A stretch of DNA of 64,000 nt from Euryodendron excelsum. Lineage: Eukaryota; Streptophyta; Magnoliopsida; Ericales; Pentaphylacaceae. Shown in pieces: positions 23,713 to 36,100 of this stretch. Every line of letters begins with the position of its first letter. Position 1 is the first letter of the stretch. The notes under the pieces were generated by a model. The model was not told the DNA's origin. It was given only the letters and a program-made list of their open reading frames with translations, and ran no database searches. Made by a program: the position numbers and the translations under genes. The DNA lies in the NCBI GenBank assembly GCA_033060915.1, contig CM065381.1:5617501-5681500 (forward strand), written 5' to 3'.

Positions 23713-26247
23713 ATAGATAAAATCAAACAAGAGACGGGAGGGAAAAATATTCCCACCCCTCTCCTCACCCAAGTTCCAAGCAGGATAAGGTATTATACTA
23801 CAATCAAATGCCCACTTCGTTTGGTGGTTAGTTAAGGGTCAGCCAGCCACCATACAAACCAAGCCAACAGGCAACTGGCAAAGAAAGGTGGGACCCAAAA
23901 CCATTATACACGGAACACTAGAGAAAGCCAATTCAACCTCTACCAGAAGAAACGTATGGTCATACGTCTCTTCTTCGTTATATACAAATACATACATATA
24001 TATATAATAATAATTAAAAACGTGAATAAATTTAAAGCCCACTATTTGGCGACTGCGACTGTAAATTTGGTGGCTCGCGGTGGTTACTGGTGGCGGTCTT
24101 GACTGAATTGTGGCCGCCAGAATTGTTGTGGGGCTGGGTTTGACTGACGCCAACTATATCTTCTCTCATCACACTCACCAAAGGCCAGAAACAGTCTAAT
24201 ATGGTCAGTCGGCCCGTCCACCTGTGCCAATTCCTAGCAATTTCTCAGCTGTGATTTACATCACCTGATGACACCCGATATGATTTAGTGGATGAAATAT
24301 ATTGACTTTCTTGGATTCCGGATTTAAAAATGAAAAAGAAAAAAGAAATAAAATTATTTCTTTTGATTGATTATCTATAAATAACAAAAAATAAAAGTTT
24401 TAAAAAAACGATTATTCATTTCTTTCCAAATCAACCAAACAAAAAGTAGAAACAACTTCTCTTATTTCAGGGGGTTTTTTTTTTTTCACTTTTTCTTTCA
24501 TTTTTCTCTCATTTTTTTCTCAATTATCTTAAAAAAATAACAAAATACATACAATCACACGGGATATAAAAAATTCTTGATCTAGTAAGTCTACTGGGTG
24601 CACTTCTCACGTTATTAACTCAGATTCAATTTTGAGAGCTAAATTGTCAGGAATTTATCTCTCGTAAATGCTCTAGTTTTAGCGTAAATAATCTACTTTT
24701 GACCAGACTGAGAGAAAATTAGTTGAAGTGAACGTTAGTTGGCTCGGATACCTCTAATTGCAAAACCCAAAAAAAACAAATTTCAAAATCTACAAAATTC
24801 AATTACTATGATTTCAAATCCAAAAGTAATTTATGACGTTTAGAGAAATTTACAATAAATCCATCTTTGAACTTTTTATTCACATCATCCCTTTATGTTA
24901 AAAATTTACGTGTGATTTCTATAAAAATTAACAGGGACATTGATGACATGGCACACAATCAGACAAAGAATTCACAAAATTCCTATTTAGAAAAGAAAAT
25001 TCTGATCTTATAAAAAGTTTGTAGATAAAATCCTACACCAGAATGATGAGGTGAGAATATTTTTGCAATTAAGAGACATTTCAACGGATATTTAATTTTA
25101 AAGTAAAAGACCCTAATTCTACCACGTCATTTCTGTATAAAAATTATGCATTTTTTTTTATTTGTATGACATTACCTAGAGTTATAAACGAGCCAAGTAG
25201 TAGGTTGATTAATCTTGACTTAGAATCTTGACTTTAAAACTTCAGAATGTATTCAAGTTTGATTGATTTAAATTTTTTTAATTGATCTCAAATGGGTTAT
25301 AATCGACTTGATCATGAGCTGAGCTAAAGTATTTTAATTTTTTACGCAAACTTAAAATGCATATAAACTTATTAAGTCAAATTTAAAAAATTAATTAGCT
25401 TTAAAAATGTGTTGAGCTTAAGTATTATCCTTGTATAATTTAACATCCTGTATAAAAATTAAACCATACGTGAGCTCTAATATTCGACCTCTTCGTGTTT
25501 TTTGTACCCAGTTATTATTTATGTTTATGTTATGTATGAAGAATCATTATTTATATAATATATGAAGCACAACGTATCATATAAACCCTACAGGAGTTCA
25601 AGGGGTAATTGGCCGAAGATAATTACTACTATGTGAAAAATAAATGAAAAATCTAACTTTTTTTTTTGTTAGATTTGAAAAATCAAATTTAAAATAAATA
25701 AAAAATTCAACTTTTTGTATTACTTTACTCTATTTTTTTACTTTACTACCATACCAGGAATCTACCATAAAGATCAGCCTTGGTGGACCCAGGACAATCC
25801 GATAAGGGCCAAAAGTTTTCTTTACAGTACTGGTCATGTTATCAGTTATCACTTAATCACCCGACGCCAACACTAAAACGAGTGACTCCGTATACTCGTG
25901 TCTTCATCAGAGAGTAATAGGACCTAGATATGAGTCACCTCTACGTGAACGCGTACTGCTCTGTAATTTACTGCCTAGATCCTGTACCAGTAATACCCAT
26001 ACACTTCAATTGTTATTACAATGTTGCCCTCCAGAAAAACATGCAATAATTTACTGTCCTTATAGGCCCCTTAATTGCCTCGAAACAGCCATAAAAATTC
26101 TCACCCTGGGCCCACAGAAGTATCAAAGAATATACCAAATGCAGCATAAAGGTCGCGAGGACAAAATGGTAATACCGCCGCCTCACCTAGGTCGGTTTCA
26201 TAATTACATCCAATAATAATCAGACATACCCGAATCCCCATGAGCTC
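23713..26247. other. Intergenic region upstream of CIPK6
   Basis: Mostly AT-rich, with a short GC-richer patch at 24050-24150 that opens a minus-strand frame without a recognised product. From about 25750 the base composition rises toward the gene. An ACGTG core occurs at 25943-25947. No other gene recognised. Confidence 0.5.
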
Positions 26248-26257
26248 GACACGTGTC
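26248..26257. promoter_or_regulatory. ABRE/G-box palindrome upstream of CIPK6
   Basis: GACACGTGTC, a perfect palindrome around CACGTG (26250-26255), about 145 bp upstream of the TATA box. bZIP factors of the ABF/AREB group bind such sites in ABA-responsive promoters; binding here is inferred. Confidence 0.55.
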
Positions 26258-26309
26258 AAACCATTAATGCAGAACTCTGAATGATTGAGTTACTACCGGT
26301 CAAGATCAC

Positions 26310-26318
26310 GACACGCGT
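26310..26318 (-). promoter_or_regulatory. CE3-like coupling element
   Basis: The minus strand reads ACGCGTGTC, which equals the core of coupling element 3 described with ABREs in cereal ABA-responsive promoters. It lies 54 bp downstream of the CACGTG core, so the pair resembles an ABA-response complex. Confidence 0.45.
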
Positions 26319-26397
26319 CCAGGACCAGAATCACCCACAACAGTCCGATCCACACCCCATATCCAAGGACAAAATGGTAAAAACACTCGAAACCACT

Positions 26398-26404
26398 TAT
26401 ATAA
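26398..26404 (+). promoter_or_regulatory. TATA box of CIPK6
   Basis: TATATAA in an otherwise mixed-composition promoter. A start site about 30 bp downstream (near 26430) would leave a leader of roughly 290 nt before the kinase ATG. Confidence 0.65.
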
Positions 26405-26525
26405 CAGAGGCTCAGGCACTGAAACCAGAGAGAACCAAATTAGCCGCTGGTTGTGGCTAAAATCCCCGAAAGAGACGAAGCCATTTTCGTGTTTGAGAGA
26501 TCGAGTTGGTCGGGCCTTGTAGGGA

Positions 26526-26558
26526 ATGCAGAAAGATGAGCAGAGCTTCGTTTTCTAA
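26526..26558 (+). promoter_or_regulatory. uORF 1 in the presumed CIPK6 leader
   Basis: ATG at 26526 encodes the 10-residue peptide MQKDEQSFVF and stops at TAA 26556-26558, well before the kinase start. It overlaps uORF 2 in another frame. A short upstream frame of this kind can lower translation of the main frame; any effect here is inferred and depends on where transcription begins. Confidence 0.5.
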
Positions 26559-26634
26559 ACCCGAGTCCGGAGGAAGGACCAAAAAAACCCCTGGCGGCCG
26601 GACTTGCCACCGGAAACACGTCGAAGACGGGTGA
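26536..26634 (+). promoter_or_regulatory. uORF 2 in the presumed CIPK6 leader
   Basis: ATG at 26536 opens 32 codons ending at TGA 26632-26634. The peptide is basic (SGGRTKKTPGGRTCHRKH) and ends 90 nt before the kinase ATG, far enough for re-initiation. Conservation in other CIPK6 leaders would tell whether it is a real peptide. Confidence 0.45.
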
Positions 26635-26724
26635 TCAACTACCCACCCGCCGCCACCACCTCCTCCGTAACCACCATTGTCAGTAAATTTTTCATCCATT
26701 TATAAGTTTTAGTTACAGACAAAC

Positions 26725-28011
26725 ATGACGGATAAGAGCGTGCTCCATGGGAAGTACGAGTTAGGGCGGTTGTTAGGCCATGGAACGTTCGCGAAGGTTT
26801 ACCACGCCCGGAACTTGCAGACGGGGAAGAGCGTGGCAATGAAAGTTGTGGGGAAGGAGAAGGTCATCAAGGTCGGGATGATGGAGCAAGTGAAGCGCGA
26901 GATATCGGTGATGAAGATGGTGGAACACCCTAATATTGTGGAGCTTCACGAAGTGATGGCTAGCAAGACCAAGATCTACTTCTCCATGGAGTTCGTCCGC
27001 GGCGGCGAGCTTTTCTCTAAGATCGCCAAAGGCCGACTACGGGAGGACGTCGCCCGGCACTATTTCCAGCAGCTGATCTCCGCCGTCGACTTCTGTCACA
27101 GCCGCGGTGTCTACCACCGTGACCTCAAGCCGGAGAACCTTTTGCTCGACGACGACGGCAACCTCAAAGTGACCGATTTCGGCCTGAGCGCGTTCACCGA
27201 CCACCTGAGGCAGGACGGATTGTTACACACCACATGCGGCACGCCGGCGTACGTCGCGCCGGAGGTGATCGGGAAGAAGGGCTATGACGGCGCCAAGGCG
27301 GACATTTGGTCTTGCGGCGTCATCCTCTTTGTACTATTAGCCGGATTCCTTCCTTTTCAGGATGACAACATCGTCGCGATGTACCGGAAAATTTACCGGG
27401 GGGACTTCAAGTGCCCGCCGTGGTTTTCGCCGGAATCGCGAAGATTGATAACCAAATTGTTGGATCCGAATCCGAGCACTCGAATCAACATCGCGAAGAT
27501 CATGGAATCGTCGTGGTTCAAGAAGACGATTCCGAGAACTGTGAGAGTGAAGGATGAGGAGGCAGTGAATTTCGAAGATGCGGTGAAGGGGAAGGAGACG
27601 GAGACTCTGAACGCGTTTCACATAATTTCGTTATCGGAAGGGTTCGATTTGTCGCCGTTGTTCGAGGAGAAGAAAAGGGAGGAGAAGGAGGAGCTGAGGT
27701 TCGCGACGACGGGGCCGGCGAGTAGCGTGATATCGAGACTGGAGGAAGTGGCGGCGAAGGCGGGGAAATTCAGCTTCAAGAAGAGCGGCGACAGCAGCGT
27801 GAGGCTGCAGGGGGAAGAGAACGGACGCAAAGGGAAGCTAGCAATCGCGGCGGACATCTTCGCCCTGACGCCGTCGTTCCTGGTGGTGGAGGTTAAGAAA
27901 TCTAGCGGCGACACCCTGGAGTACAACCAATTCTGCAGCAAGGAGCTCCGCCCAGCGCTGAAAGACATCGTCTGGACCTCGCCGGTCGCCGAGAATCCAA
28001 CGCCTGCTTGA
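26725..28011 (+). CDS. CIPK6: CBL-interacting serine/threonine protein kinase 6
   Basis: An intronless frame of 428 residues, the usual CIPK length. The kinase domain covers about residues 11-265: glycine loop GHGTFAKV (18-25), ATP lysine K40, catalytic HRDLKPEN (131-138), DFG (151-153), an activation loop ending in APE (178-180) with T169/T170 before CGTPAY. The regulatory part has the NAF motif (N296-A297-F298) within [19 protein letters not shown], where CBL calcium sensors bind and relieve self-inhibition. The PP2C-interaction region follows from [13 protein letters not shown] (325 on). [41 protein letters not shown] and the end WTSP match CIPK6 (SnRK3.14) as I remember it. CIPK6 is linked to salt/ABA responses and, with CBL4, to AKT2 potassium-channel traffic. 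All key residues are present. A purine stands at -3 of the ATG. The coding sequence is much GC-richer than its flanks. Confidence 0.95.
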   Translation: MTDKSVLHGKYELGRLLGHGTFAKVYHARNLQTGKSVAMKVVGKEKVIKVGMMEQVKREISVMKMVEHPNIVELHEVMASKTKIYFSMEFVRGGELFSKIAKGRLREDVARHYFQQLISAVDFCHSRGVYHRDLKPENLLLDDDGNLKVTDFGLSAFTDHLRQDGLLHTTCGTPAYVAPEVIGKKGYDGAKADIWSCGVILFVLLAGFLPFQDDNIVAMYRKIYRGDFKCPPWFSPESRRLITKLLDPNPSTRINIAKIMESSWFKKTIPRTVRVKDEEAVNFEDAVKGKETETLNAFHIISLSEGFDLSPLFEEKKREEKEELRFATTGPASSVISRLEEVAAKAGKFSFKKSGDSSVRLQGEENGRKGKLAIAADIFALTPSFLVVEVKKSSGDTLEYNQFCSKELRPALKDIVWTSPVAENPTPA

Positions 28012-29747
28012 TCGACGGCTAGTTCTATGTCAGTGAATCAGAATCAGAATCAGAATTCAGAATCCGAGGTTTGGGAATACCCGGGATAGAATCAGTACAT
28101 GTATTTGCCTCTTTTATTGTTGTTGTTGTTGTTATTATTATTATTTAGTTTTTTTGGGATTAGATATAATTATGGGAACATGGGGCTAAATTCAGTCCTA
28201 GAATTTCTTTAAGTTTCAATTGAATCTGCTATGTGATTCCTCTGTTCATGATGTGTGTATTTATTTTGATGTGATAATTTGAATGTTTGTCTTTCTTATC
28301 TTATCAAAGATGCACTGAATCTGTTATTTCTTTTTGACTCAAGTTGTTCGAGGCTCTACTTGGTTGGGTAATGTTGACTGTTGGGGTCACCCTCATTTTC
28401 GCAAAGGGTGGAGGCAAACGTTTTCTCTCTCTCTCTCTCTCTCTCTCTAGTATCTTTTTCAGTGTTTTTTTTTTTTTTGGGTCTCTATGGGACTGTAAAT
28501 CTGAAATCAAACAAAGTAGTCTTCTCTTGTTTGATTAGAGCTAAATGAAAAGGTGTCAGCCTGCTCACCTAATAGGTTTTGGTGTTGGTACTAAAGGCTT
28601 AGGTTGGGTTGAGGACATATGGGGTTGTAATTTGTATCCCCTTCACTAGGTCACTCTTTGGGTTTGGTTGTCTCCTTAGTTTAGGTTATAATGATTGTAA
28701 CCCCCATCTATGAGCACTCTTTCAAATTATTGGCTCAAATTGTCTAAAACCTTCCAAATCAAGTACAAGCCTTTATAGGATAATAATCATACACTATCTC
28801 TCACCATCACAACCACAACTCTCTTTTTTTTTTCTTTTTTCTTTTTATTTCCTACTTTCGATGGGAAATATTACTATTTTCTAGAAAGGAAAAATCTATA
28901 CAATTTTTTTTTTTTTTATAAGGAATACTCTACAAAAATGATGTCTCAACAGTATTTTTGAAATTATGAGTTAAAATAGTAAATTTTTTAGTTCGAAATG
29001 AAAGGACCAATTGTTTGAAAATTTTATTAAATTTTTTTATTTGTATAGACTCTTAAATTGTTGGGTGACCAAAAATCTAAATTTGTTTTGCTGATGATGT
29101 TCACAAGTAAATGAAGTCCTTGTCACAGATTTCTTAGAACAGAGCTTATATACGGATTTTAATACTTATGCTGCAGTTTGAATGGCGAAATACGAGAGAT
29201 GATAAGGAGAGAAAGATAAACCTAAGATAGTCTTTGAGAGAACACATCCAATACAATCCAGAGCCAGTAGTTGCCAAACCACGAACGTTAAGAGGAAGCT
29301 TAGGACCACTTTGCATAAGCGGCTCGTATAAGGACAAACATGAAGAAAGTAATTCAAAACCTTGACCACCCAGATAGCAAAGTCATCCTCGCCTCCCCCA
29401 GTTGTTATTAAGTAGATATGGTGCCATCTGCGATGTATGTCATTACTTTTCAAGTGCGGTCTGTGTCTGAGTATTATAAATATCAAATTTATATATTCTT
29501 ATGTTCAAGATTGAGGTGTTATACAAAATATTTATATTTATTAATATTTTATTTTATTTTGTAACTTAAAAAGGTGTTCATCAGGTGAGACATTATCTTA
29601 TGCAAAATACGAGAGTTTTATGCATACTTTTATATATATATATAGTAAACTCAAACTAGTAGGCATACTTGCTTAGTGAATATTTAACTATATATGTGGA
29701 ACACATTTTTCATACATTTACATACTATCAGTATTCATTTTCTTGTT
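28012..29747. other. CIPK6 3' flank and intergenic DNA
   Basis: After the TGA (28009-28011) come short 'aatcag' repeats and a (GTT)n(ATT)n stretch, likely in the 3' UTR; no canonical AATAAA stands out. (CT)n lies at 28424-28448. A minus-strand stretch at about 29150-29480 has overlapping frames without a product I can name. Confidence 0.5.
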
Positions 29748-30076
29748 TTTTTTTGATACATCAGAATAAAAAGCTAAACTAAGGACAAAAAGAAACTAGT
29801 GTCTCTCATAAGACATTCCAATTATCTCAAGTCACGAGGAGCTGATTAATTTGATAGATCTTCCATTACCACCAAGTCTTCATCTTGATTGCTTCCCATC
29901 TTAGGCAGTGCATCGGCATACTGATTTGCTTCCTTATCGATGTGTTTTATTGTGTATCTGTTTCTGTTGAGAAGGAACCTCAAGTCTTCCACCAGGCTTT
30001 GAAGCTGAGGAAGTGCGTGGAATCATCTTGGATTGCTGTTACAGCTTGTTGGGAATCAGTTTCAATATCTAATTAA
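29748..30076 (-). pseudogene. RNase H-like fragment of a LINE, frameshifted
   Basis: On the minus strand one frame reads ETDSQQAVTAIQDDSTHFLS and another continues as KHIDKEANQYADALPKMGS to a stop. The DS...AV and EAN..ADAL motifs are those of the RNase H-like domain at the end of many plant non-LTR elements. A frame change separates the two parts. An A-run on the minus strand (plus-strand T-run near 29748-29755) could be the poly(A) end. 5' truncated; no target duplication fixed. Confidence 0.6.
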
Positions 30077-30222
30077 TGCATCCTTTTTTAAAAATAATCG
30101 TTAGGCAATTCTGACCCCAACCTTAACCTTAGTCACCATTAATACGGTGACCATGTCCCACCAGCGGATCCGTGATTGGAATCAGTGGGGGTAATGGCTC
30201 CCTTTTTGATAAAATTCTATTT

Positions 30223-30340
30223 AAATCTTATAAATTTTAAATATTTATAATAAAAAAATATCTTGATCTTCTCAAAATCATAAATCTTATAAATTTTAAG
30301 TATTTATAATAAGAAAGTCTCTTGATCTTCTCAAAATTCA
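30223..30340. repeat. 59-bp tandem duplication
   Basis: Two copies (30223-30281 and 30282-30340) of a unit starting aaatcttataaattttaa and ending cttgatcttctcaaaat. The preceding 'gtgggggtaatggctccc' resembles the g-rich start of the MULE-like insert at 44858, hinting at a distant relative. Confidence 0.8.
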
Positions 30341-32270
30341 AAAAATTTATCTTGATCCTTCAAAATTCAAATTTTTTTCACCTTTAACCTCCAACAAATT
30401 TCTGATCCCGTTCTTACACTGCGCAGTTGTTGCAACAATCTCTGTGTTGCCACCATGAGAATTGCACAAGGATCTCTCTTCTCCCTGCCACCATGTGCAT
30501 ACCTTGTTTCCTAATGTTTTAAACTACAACGAACCTCAACTGATGCTGTTGATGTCCATGTGATTTACAAACTGATTTATTCCCAACATTCTTCTCAAGT
30601 GAATTTCACAAGAATCCTGTTAAGTTTTCCTCTGGTCTGCTCAAACCTCCACTCTTGTATATTGCATGTGTCAAAATATTTTATTCATTTCTAGCTGGCA
30701 ACCATTTGAGCATCTCAGCCACTTTGTTATTGTCGAAAAGTTAAAAGAGTGGCCCTACCAATCTCTTATTTTCCTTCATCCTTCTTATCTGTACGATGTC
30801 CAATAATTCCTTAGTGTTGGGCACATGCCTCAAAAAAGCCATATTAAATAAAATTTTAAAAATTTTAATTTGGTTTTTGGTACGCGGATAAGGGAGAGAA
30901 GGAGTCCAGAGAGTTACCCAACGTAAATCAAAGCACAAGTGTCATAGGAGAACCATCCGTACTTCTATTGAACTCTCGGTTTGGGAGTTGGATACTTTTT
31001 CATTCTTGGGGGACTTTAGCTTATTAAGCTTGATGTTTCGAGCTTTGATGGTGCTAAATTTTTCAAACAATGTCATTGAATCATCAAACCTAACACATAA
31101 CATGATCTAAGCACGAGTAAACATGTCAATCCCATGGCCTTATCAATCTATGTGCTTGTCAATGCCCTGCTACACAATGTAAGGTGTTCTCAAATAATTG
31201 AACTTTTGTCAAGAAACCTGCTATTTCTAGCAAGTCTTGTCCTCACTCCCGACATAACTTGCCAATAATTCTCAAGGACAATTTTTAACTGTCACTCTTC
31301 AAAATTTATCATGCACCGAGGCCATTCAGTTAGGGTTGAGACTGAAATTCTATCCAGAGCACATGGAGCTTCACATATCTCATGCCAAGCAAGGAATAAT
31401 CATGCTTGAGTTGCTATCAAGAAAAGTATGGTGAACTTTGTAACATCCATTCTCAGTCTGATGCAGGTGAAATAAAGAGGCAATTGTTTCTTGTTTGGCA
31501 GGGATTGAGACAGCTTAATAATCTTAGCTCCATGCCTAGAAGTCAGGTTGGCCTTGGACCATCTTACATATGGTCAGGCCAACCAGTTAGGTAAATCACC
31601 ATTATTTCAAAAGAAAAATGTTATTCTTTCAAAACAATTTTACTAGAATGATGTGGCAGTAATATTTTTATAATTAAAAATTATTATGATGAGTATTTCT
31701 CTCTAATTTAACCACATTATCTTGGTAATAAATCGTGGATAAATTTTCTAATTGTAAAAAAGTTCTAGTTTATTTTTCTTGATTCTTCTTGAATTAATAG
31801 GGAAACAACTCATCTATTATGAAGTTGTGAAACTTAAGGTCACGTTTGTTTCACGACATGAGATGAGTGGATAAGGAATCTCAGAATAGTTAATCTCATA
31901 ACTATAAATTCCACGGATAACAATTTTCTATTAGGCCTTCAATCCTTGATTCCCAGATATTTTATTCCACCTCCTCTTGGGATTATCTATATAATTCTGT
32001 CAGTAATAGATAAAAGACAAGGTTAGTTATCGAACTTCCTTTTGCGCAATCAAATGCAGATAAGGCTTGGACACGAGATTAATAATCCAATCCTATGAAA
32101 AACAGACGCGAGTCTTTGTCAACAACTCACTTTGGATTTAGGGTCTCCATTATTTGCACAGTATGTATCTATTATTTGGTTGTACAACTTGAACTTTGAG
32201 AAATGCACTGTACTTGGACTAGCATATCCCTATAGTAAAGCAATTGTTGCTTAACCAGAGATACAAAAAG
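30341..32270. other. Intergenic, no gene recognised
   Basis: Mixed-composition sequence with only short frames on both strands. Nothing matched a family I know. Confidence 0.45.
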
Positions 32271-32450
32271 TTCAAAAGAACTTGTCCACTACTTTTACTG
32301 GAAAAAAAACAAATTGCTAATACCTTTTTTCTTCATTTCCGTACGATGATGGAAAAAGTTCAAAAGAGTTCAAAAGAACTAGTCCACTACTTTTACTGGA
32401 AAGAAAAACAAATTGCTAATACCTTTTTTCTTCATTTTCATACGATGATG
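32271..32450. repeat. 98-bp tandem duplication
   Basis: Two copies starting at 32271 and 32369, each with ttcaaaagaact, gtccactacttttactgg, caaattgctaatacc and cttcatttt/catacgatgatgg. The shared open frame across them is a by-product. Confidence 0.85.
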
Positions 32451-32478
32451 GCTCTCTTTTGCTTGTTAAGACACTTTG

Positions 32479-33600
32479 TTTTATAGTCTTTTTTTTGGAT
32501 CAAATAGGACAAGCCCATTACCAAAAATTCATGTTATAGCATTATTCTTTGTTGTGTTGCTCGTGGGCTGTCTGTTTGAGCAACTTGTGATGATTAAACA
32601 TTTTCATGAGATAACTGCTTTTATTAATGAAATTAAAAGGGGTGGATCCTCATGGAGATTGAAATTCAGAAGATAGTTAAAGAGCCTGCGAGGAGGATTT
32701 GCTTAAGGATCTGATGGTGAGGCTCCAATACCATGTTATTCATGAAGCTAGAGATGATAAAATCATTTGGAGGCTGGAAAACAGTGGTACATATTCAATG
32801 AAATCGTGCTGCAACATGATGACAGATCCAATTAGCAATGTCATTTTTTATTGAAGTCTAGTATGGGAATTCTCTGCTTCTCTCAAAGTGCAAATCTTTG
32901 GGTGGATCGTAGCTTAGGAAACAGTAAAATCCAAACTGATGTTATCTCATAGGCACTGCCTACCTCCAAATTGTGACTTCTTGTGCCCATTTTGCAAAGC
33001 TGCTGTAGAAGATGCTAACCTATCGGCAGTTTGCCCATTCTCATCAAGTTTGTGGTGTAAACTTCTTAATTGGTGGGGAGTAGCTTGGGTATGTCCAGAT
33101 AATTTGTTGAATCATATGCAAAGATGGTCTGATATGGATTTCAAGAATGTGGAGAAGAAATTGTGGGAGGCAGTATTCCTTGTAGTCATCTGGCTATTAT
33201 GGAAGGCTAGAAATAATTTAGTTTTCAGTAATATTGAGGTATGGTGAGAGGAGTTATTTGATAATGTGGTTATTCATGCTACCCTGTGGGTTAAAGTAAG
33301 GTATGCTGCATCGCCTTTCACAATATCTGAAGTCTTTTATTCCCTGGCGAGTGTTAGGCAGCTGAAGATCTGAAGCAGGGATATTGTCTAGGGGGCTACC
33401 TTGTGTAGGTTTTGTATCACCTTTTTGGTTTTTGGATCCAGTTGTTACCTTATCAACTGGTTTGCTGGTTTGTGTCTTCATCTATTTGGTGAGGGTTTGG
33501 GCTTGTGGTTGTCTGTATCCTCTGCCTTTCCCTATCCCAAGGTGTAATCTTTGTTCCTTATAATATTATTACTTTTTGCTATTCAAAAAAAAAAAAAAAA
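32479..33600 (+). mobile_element. 5'-truncated L1-type LINE with poly(A) tail
   Basis: The tail is an A-run at 33585-33600. Upstream, the frame at 32939-33247 holds a zf-RVT-like region (CPFCKAAVEDANLSAVC, NWWGVAW, KKLWEAVFLVVIWLLWKARN), and decayed coding upstream includes INEIKRGGSSWRLKFRR. It is related to the LINE at 58029-60168 (KLWEALFLLVIW, SWNILFRRQL). The zinc-binding histidine seen in that copy is lost here and stops interrupt the frame. A 16-bp sequence TTGTTAAGACACTTTG before it (32463-32478) resembles TTGATAAGACATTTTTG after the tail (33601-33617), a probable decayed target duplication. Confidence 0.75.
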
Positions 33601-35615
33601 TTGATAAGACATTTTTGTGACAACCCTTTTGCTATGATGAGAAGGTTTAGCATCAATGGTGGCTAATACTGTCGCCCATTGATGCTAGACACATCAATGT
33701 GGCATTATTAGTCGTGATTAATGCTAGATTTTTTCTTGTTATAATTAAATAAAGACGAAAGCATAGAAAGCCCCTGGGCTTTTTTTTCAAGTGAGGAGAT
33801 TAAAAAAATGAAAGAAGATTAATTAATTCTCTCAAAACAACAAAGATTAGAGCAAGTTCTACTAGTTTGGTGCTCATGACCTAACCTAGCAATATGTATT
33901 TCAAGTTTTCAACCATTTTGCTTTCCTTTTATATGGAAAGTTTGAACAGATAACCTATTGGAGTTCATTAATTCATATGTCACCTGCCATAAGATGTCTC
34001 TTTAGCTTTTCAAATGCTACTTTTTCTGTCAAATTTAGATTTCTAGATATGATTATAGTGATTTACATATACATATATATATACACATATCCACCTTACC
34101 TATCTAGTTAGAAACTACAGGTAAACAAAGCATTTCTTTCTCTCTTGCTTGTAGATAATGGATGGAGAGCTCAAACTTTTCTTTTTGAGGATACTTGTCA
34201 AGTTACTTTGAACTATCATCAGTACAAATGATTTGTTGAGGCTCATCCATAGCTCTTTATCTCTTGCCCCTATATCAAATCAATCTCCCTAAGTATTACA
34301 TGTGTGTTTATATTTTTACAATTTGCTATGATTTCAAGATCATGCATATACTCTTATGCCATTTTCAAGATGCTGCACTATGAAACTTCTCCCTGATCAT
34401 ATATATATATATATATATAATATACATGTGTGTGCATGTATACAACTTGCTATGCTTTCAAGCTAATTCATATACTCTCTTAAAATTCTTTAGGAGGCTG
34501 CACTATGAAACTTCTCAGATTACCCACGTAACGAAGTGAGATTCTCTCTCTTCTCTTGGCTTACTAACATGTTTTAGGAGAGTACAAAATTATTAAATTT
34601 GACGTTACAATCGCGCACCACTAATCACTAAGAATCCTAGCATAAATAATGAAACAAAGACTAAAACTTATCAAACAATTTGAAATTACGATCTAATTAA
34701 GCTTCATGAAAAACAATACATACCTCGTACAGATGCCGAGTGGCAGCATTAGATCCTTAATTTTGTTAATTGCATTATATGTATAAGATATTTATTTACA
34801 GACATACACATATGGCAATGCTTCCTTCCCACTTAAAAGAAATGCTTCTTTCCCTTCTACTGCATCTATTTCGGGGGAGGTATTTAGATTTGAGGCAATT
34901 TGTTTATAATTTTTTTTAATATATTCTAGTTTTATTTTACTACTTAATTATTGGTTAAGCCTCGCATGGATGATGCATAATTATACATGTAGGATTTCAA
35001 GTTAAAAAATAATAGCAATTAACATCTCAATAATTGAATTATTTTAAAAAGATTGACAACCTCTTCCAACTACCACTTATTATTATGATAATTTTTCAAT
35101 TCATAATCATGATTTATAATTCTGAATTACATGATGATTGTTAAGGAATCTTTCCTAAATGTTTCGGTTTCGTTATCACCATCATTGGCCTAGAAACTAA
35201 AGTTAATTATTGTAAATTCGACAAGACTATATGATTATTTTGAAATATTGGGATTAATGTTGTATCTACAAAGGTGTTGTCAACGACTTGTCGGCACTAA
35301 TAATAATCAGAACATGGTGCACCAATTGCACGAATAATTTAGCATAATCATTATTGTACCAGTTAAAATAAAATTAGAATGAAAACAAAACAAAAAAAAT
35401 AAAATAAAAAGAATAAACAGTGAGCCAAGGCCCAAAATTTGCCCCAAGATCCTTTTATGGGGCCCATCAAATATAATAATGAATGGGCGGCCTAACTGGT
35501 TTGAGGCCCAAAATTTGCTCCAACTCATTTTCATTGAGTGTCGAGTTCTAACTTCTAAGAAATCAACACAATTTTGAGAATAATGGTTTCAAAATTTTCA
35601 TCCAAATCACAAGGA
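33601..35615. other. Intergenic, AT-rich
   Basis: No gene recognised. (TA)n runs occur near 34070 and 34402-34419. A stretch at 33620-33740 with 'gtcgcccattgatgctag' and an end TTTTTCTTGTT recalls plant CACTA termini but is too weak to call. Confidence 0.45.
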
Positions 35616-36100
35616 GAACTTCAAAGACATCTTGTTTCTAATGTGAAAACATTTCTCGAAAACTCATAAACTCAACATTTTTTTTTATTTTCCAAAATTG
35701 AGGTGTTCTTGCAAAAAATTTCAAAAAAACAATTTTGGGAATTAGTTTGCAAAACTCGGCCAATGAAAACCAAAAAAAGAAGAACTAAAGACTACTCATT
35801 ATCATTTTTCACCAAAAAAAAGTTTAAAGTTGTTTCCCTTAAGAATTAATTGTTTTTAGAACTTCAAAAACATCTTGTTTCTATATTGTTTCCGTTTTCA
35901 TGTGCAAACATTTCTCGAAAACTCATAAAGCCAACTTTTTTTTTTATTTCCCAAAACTAAGGTGTCCTTGCAAAAAAATTTCTGAAAACAATTTTGGGAA
36001 TTAGTTTGCAAAACTCGGCCAATGAAAACAAAAAAAAAAAGAACTAAAGACTACTCATGGAATCCGAACTTCTAAAAAAAAAAAAAAAAAGCTTAAATTT
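35616..36100. repeat. 243-bp tandem duplication
   Basis: Copies begin at 35616 and 35859, both with gaacttcaaa.acatcttgtt, catttctcgaaaactcataa, a run of T, and caattttgggaattagtttg followed by caaaactcggccaatgaaaa. Differences are small indels and homopolymer lengths. Confidence 0.85.

Noticed and set aside
23839..24153. 104-codon minus-strand frame in a GC-richer patch
   Set aside because: It has no ATG at its 5' end, passes into a YYYIYMYV low-complexity stretch and lacks any known motif.
27337..27968. Minus-strand ORFs inside CIPK6
   Set aside because: Shadows of a GC-rich kinase coding sequence on the opposite strand.
29146..29486. Overlapping minus-strand frames (for example PLNVRGLATTGSGLYW)
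   Set aside because: Faintly like an F-box-associated repeat, but the frames overlap, no motif is decisive and no second exon was found.
33601..33745. CACTA-like terminus (TTTTTCTTGTT) and 'gtcgcccattgatgctag'
   Set aside because: No CACTA end, no opposite terminus and no 3-bp target duplication found.
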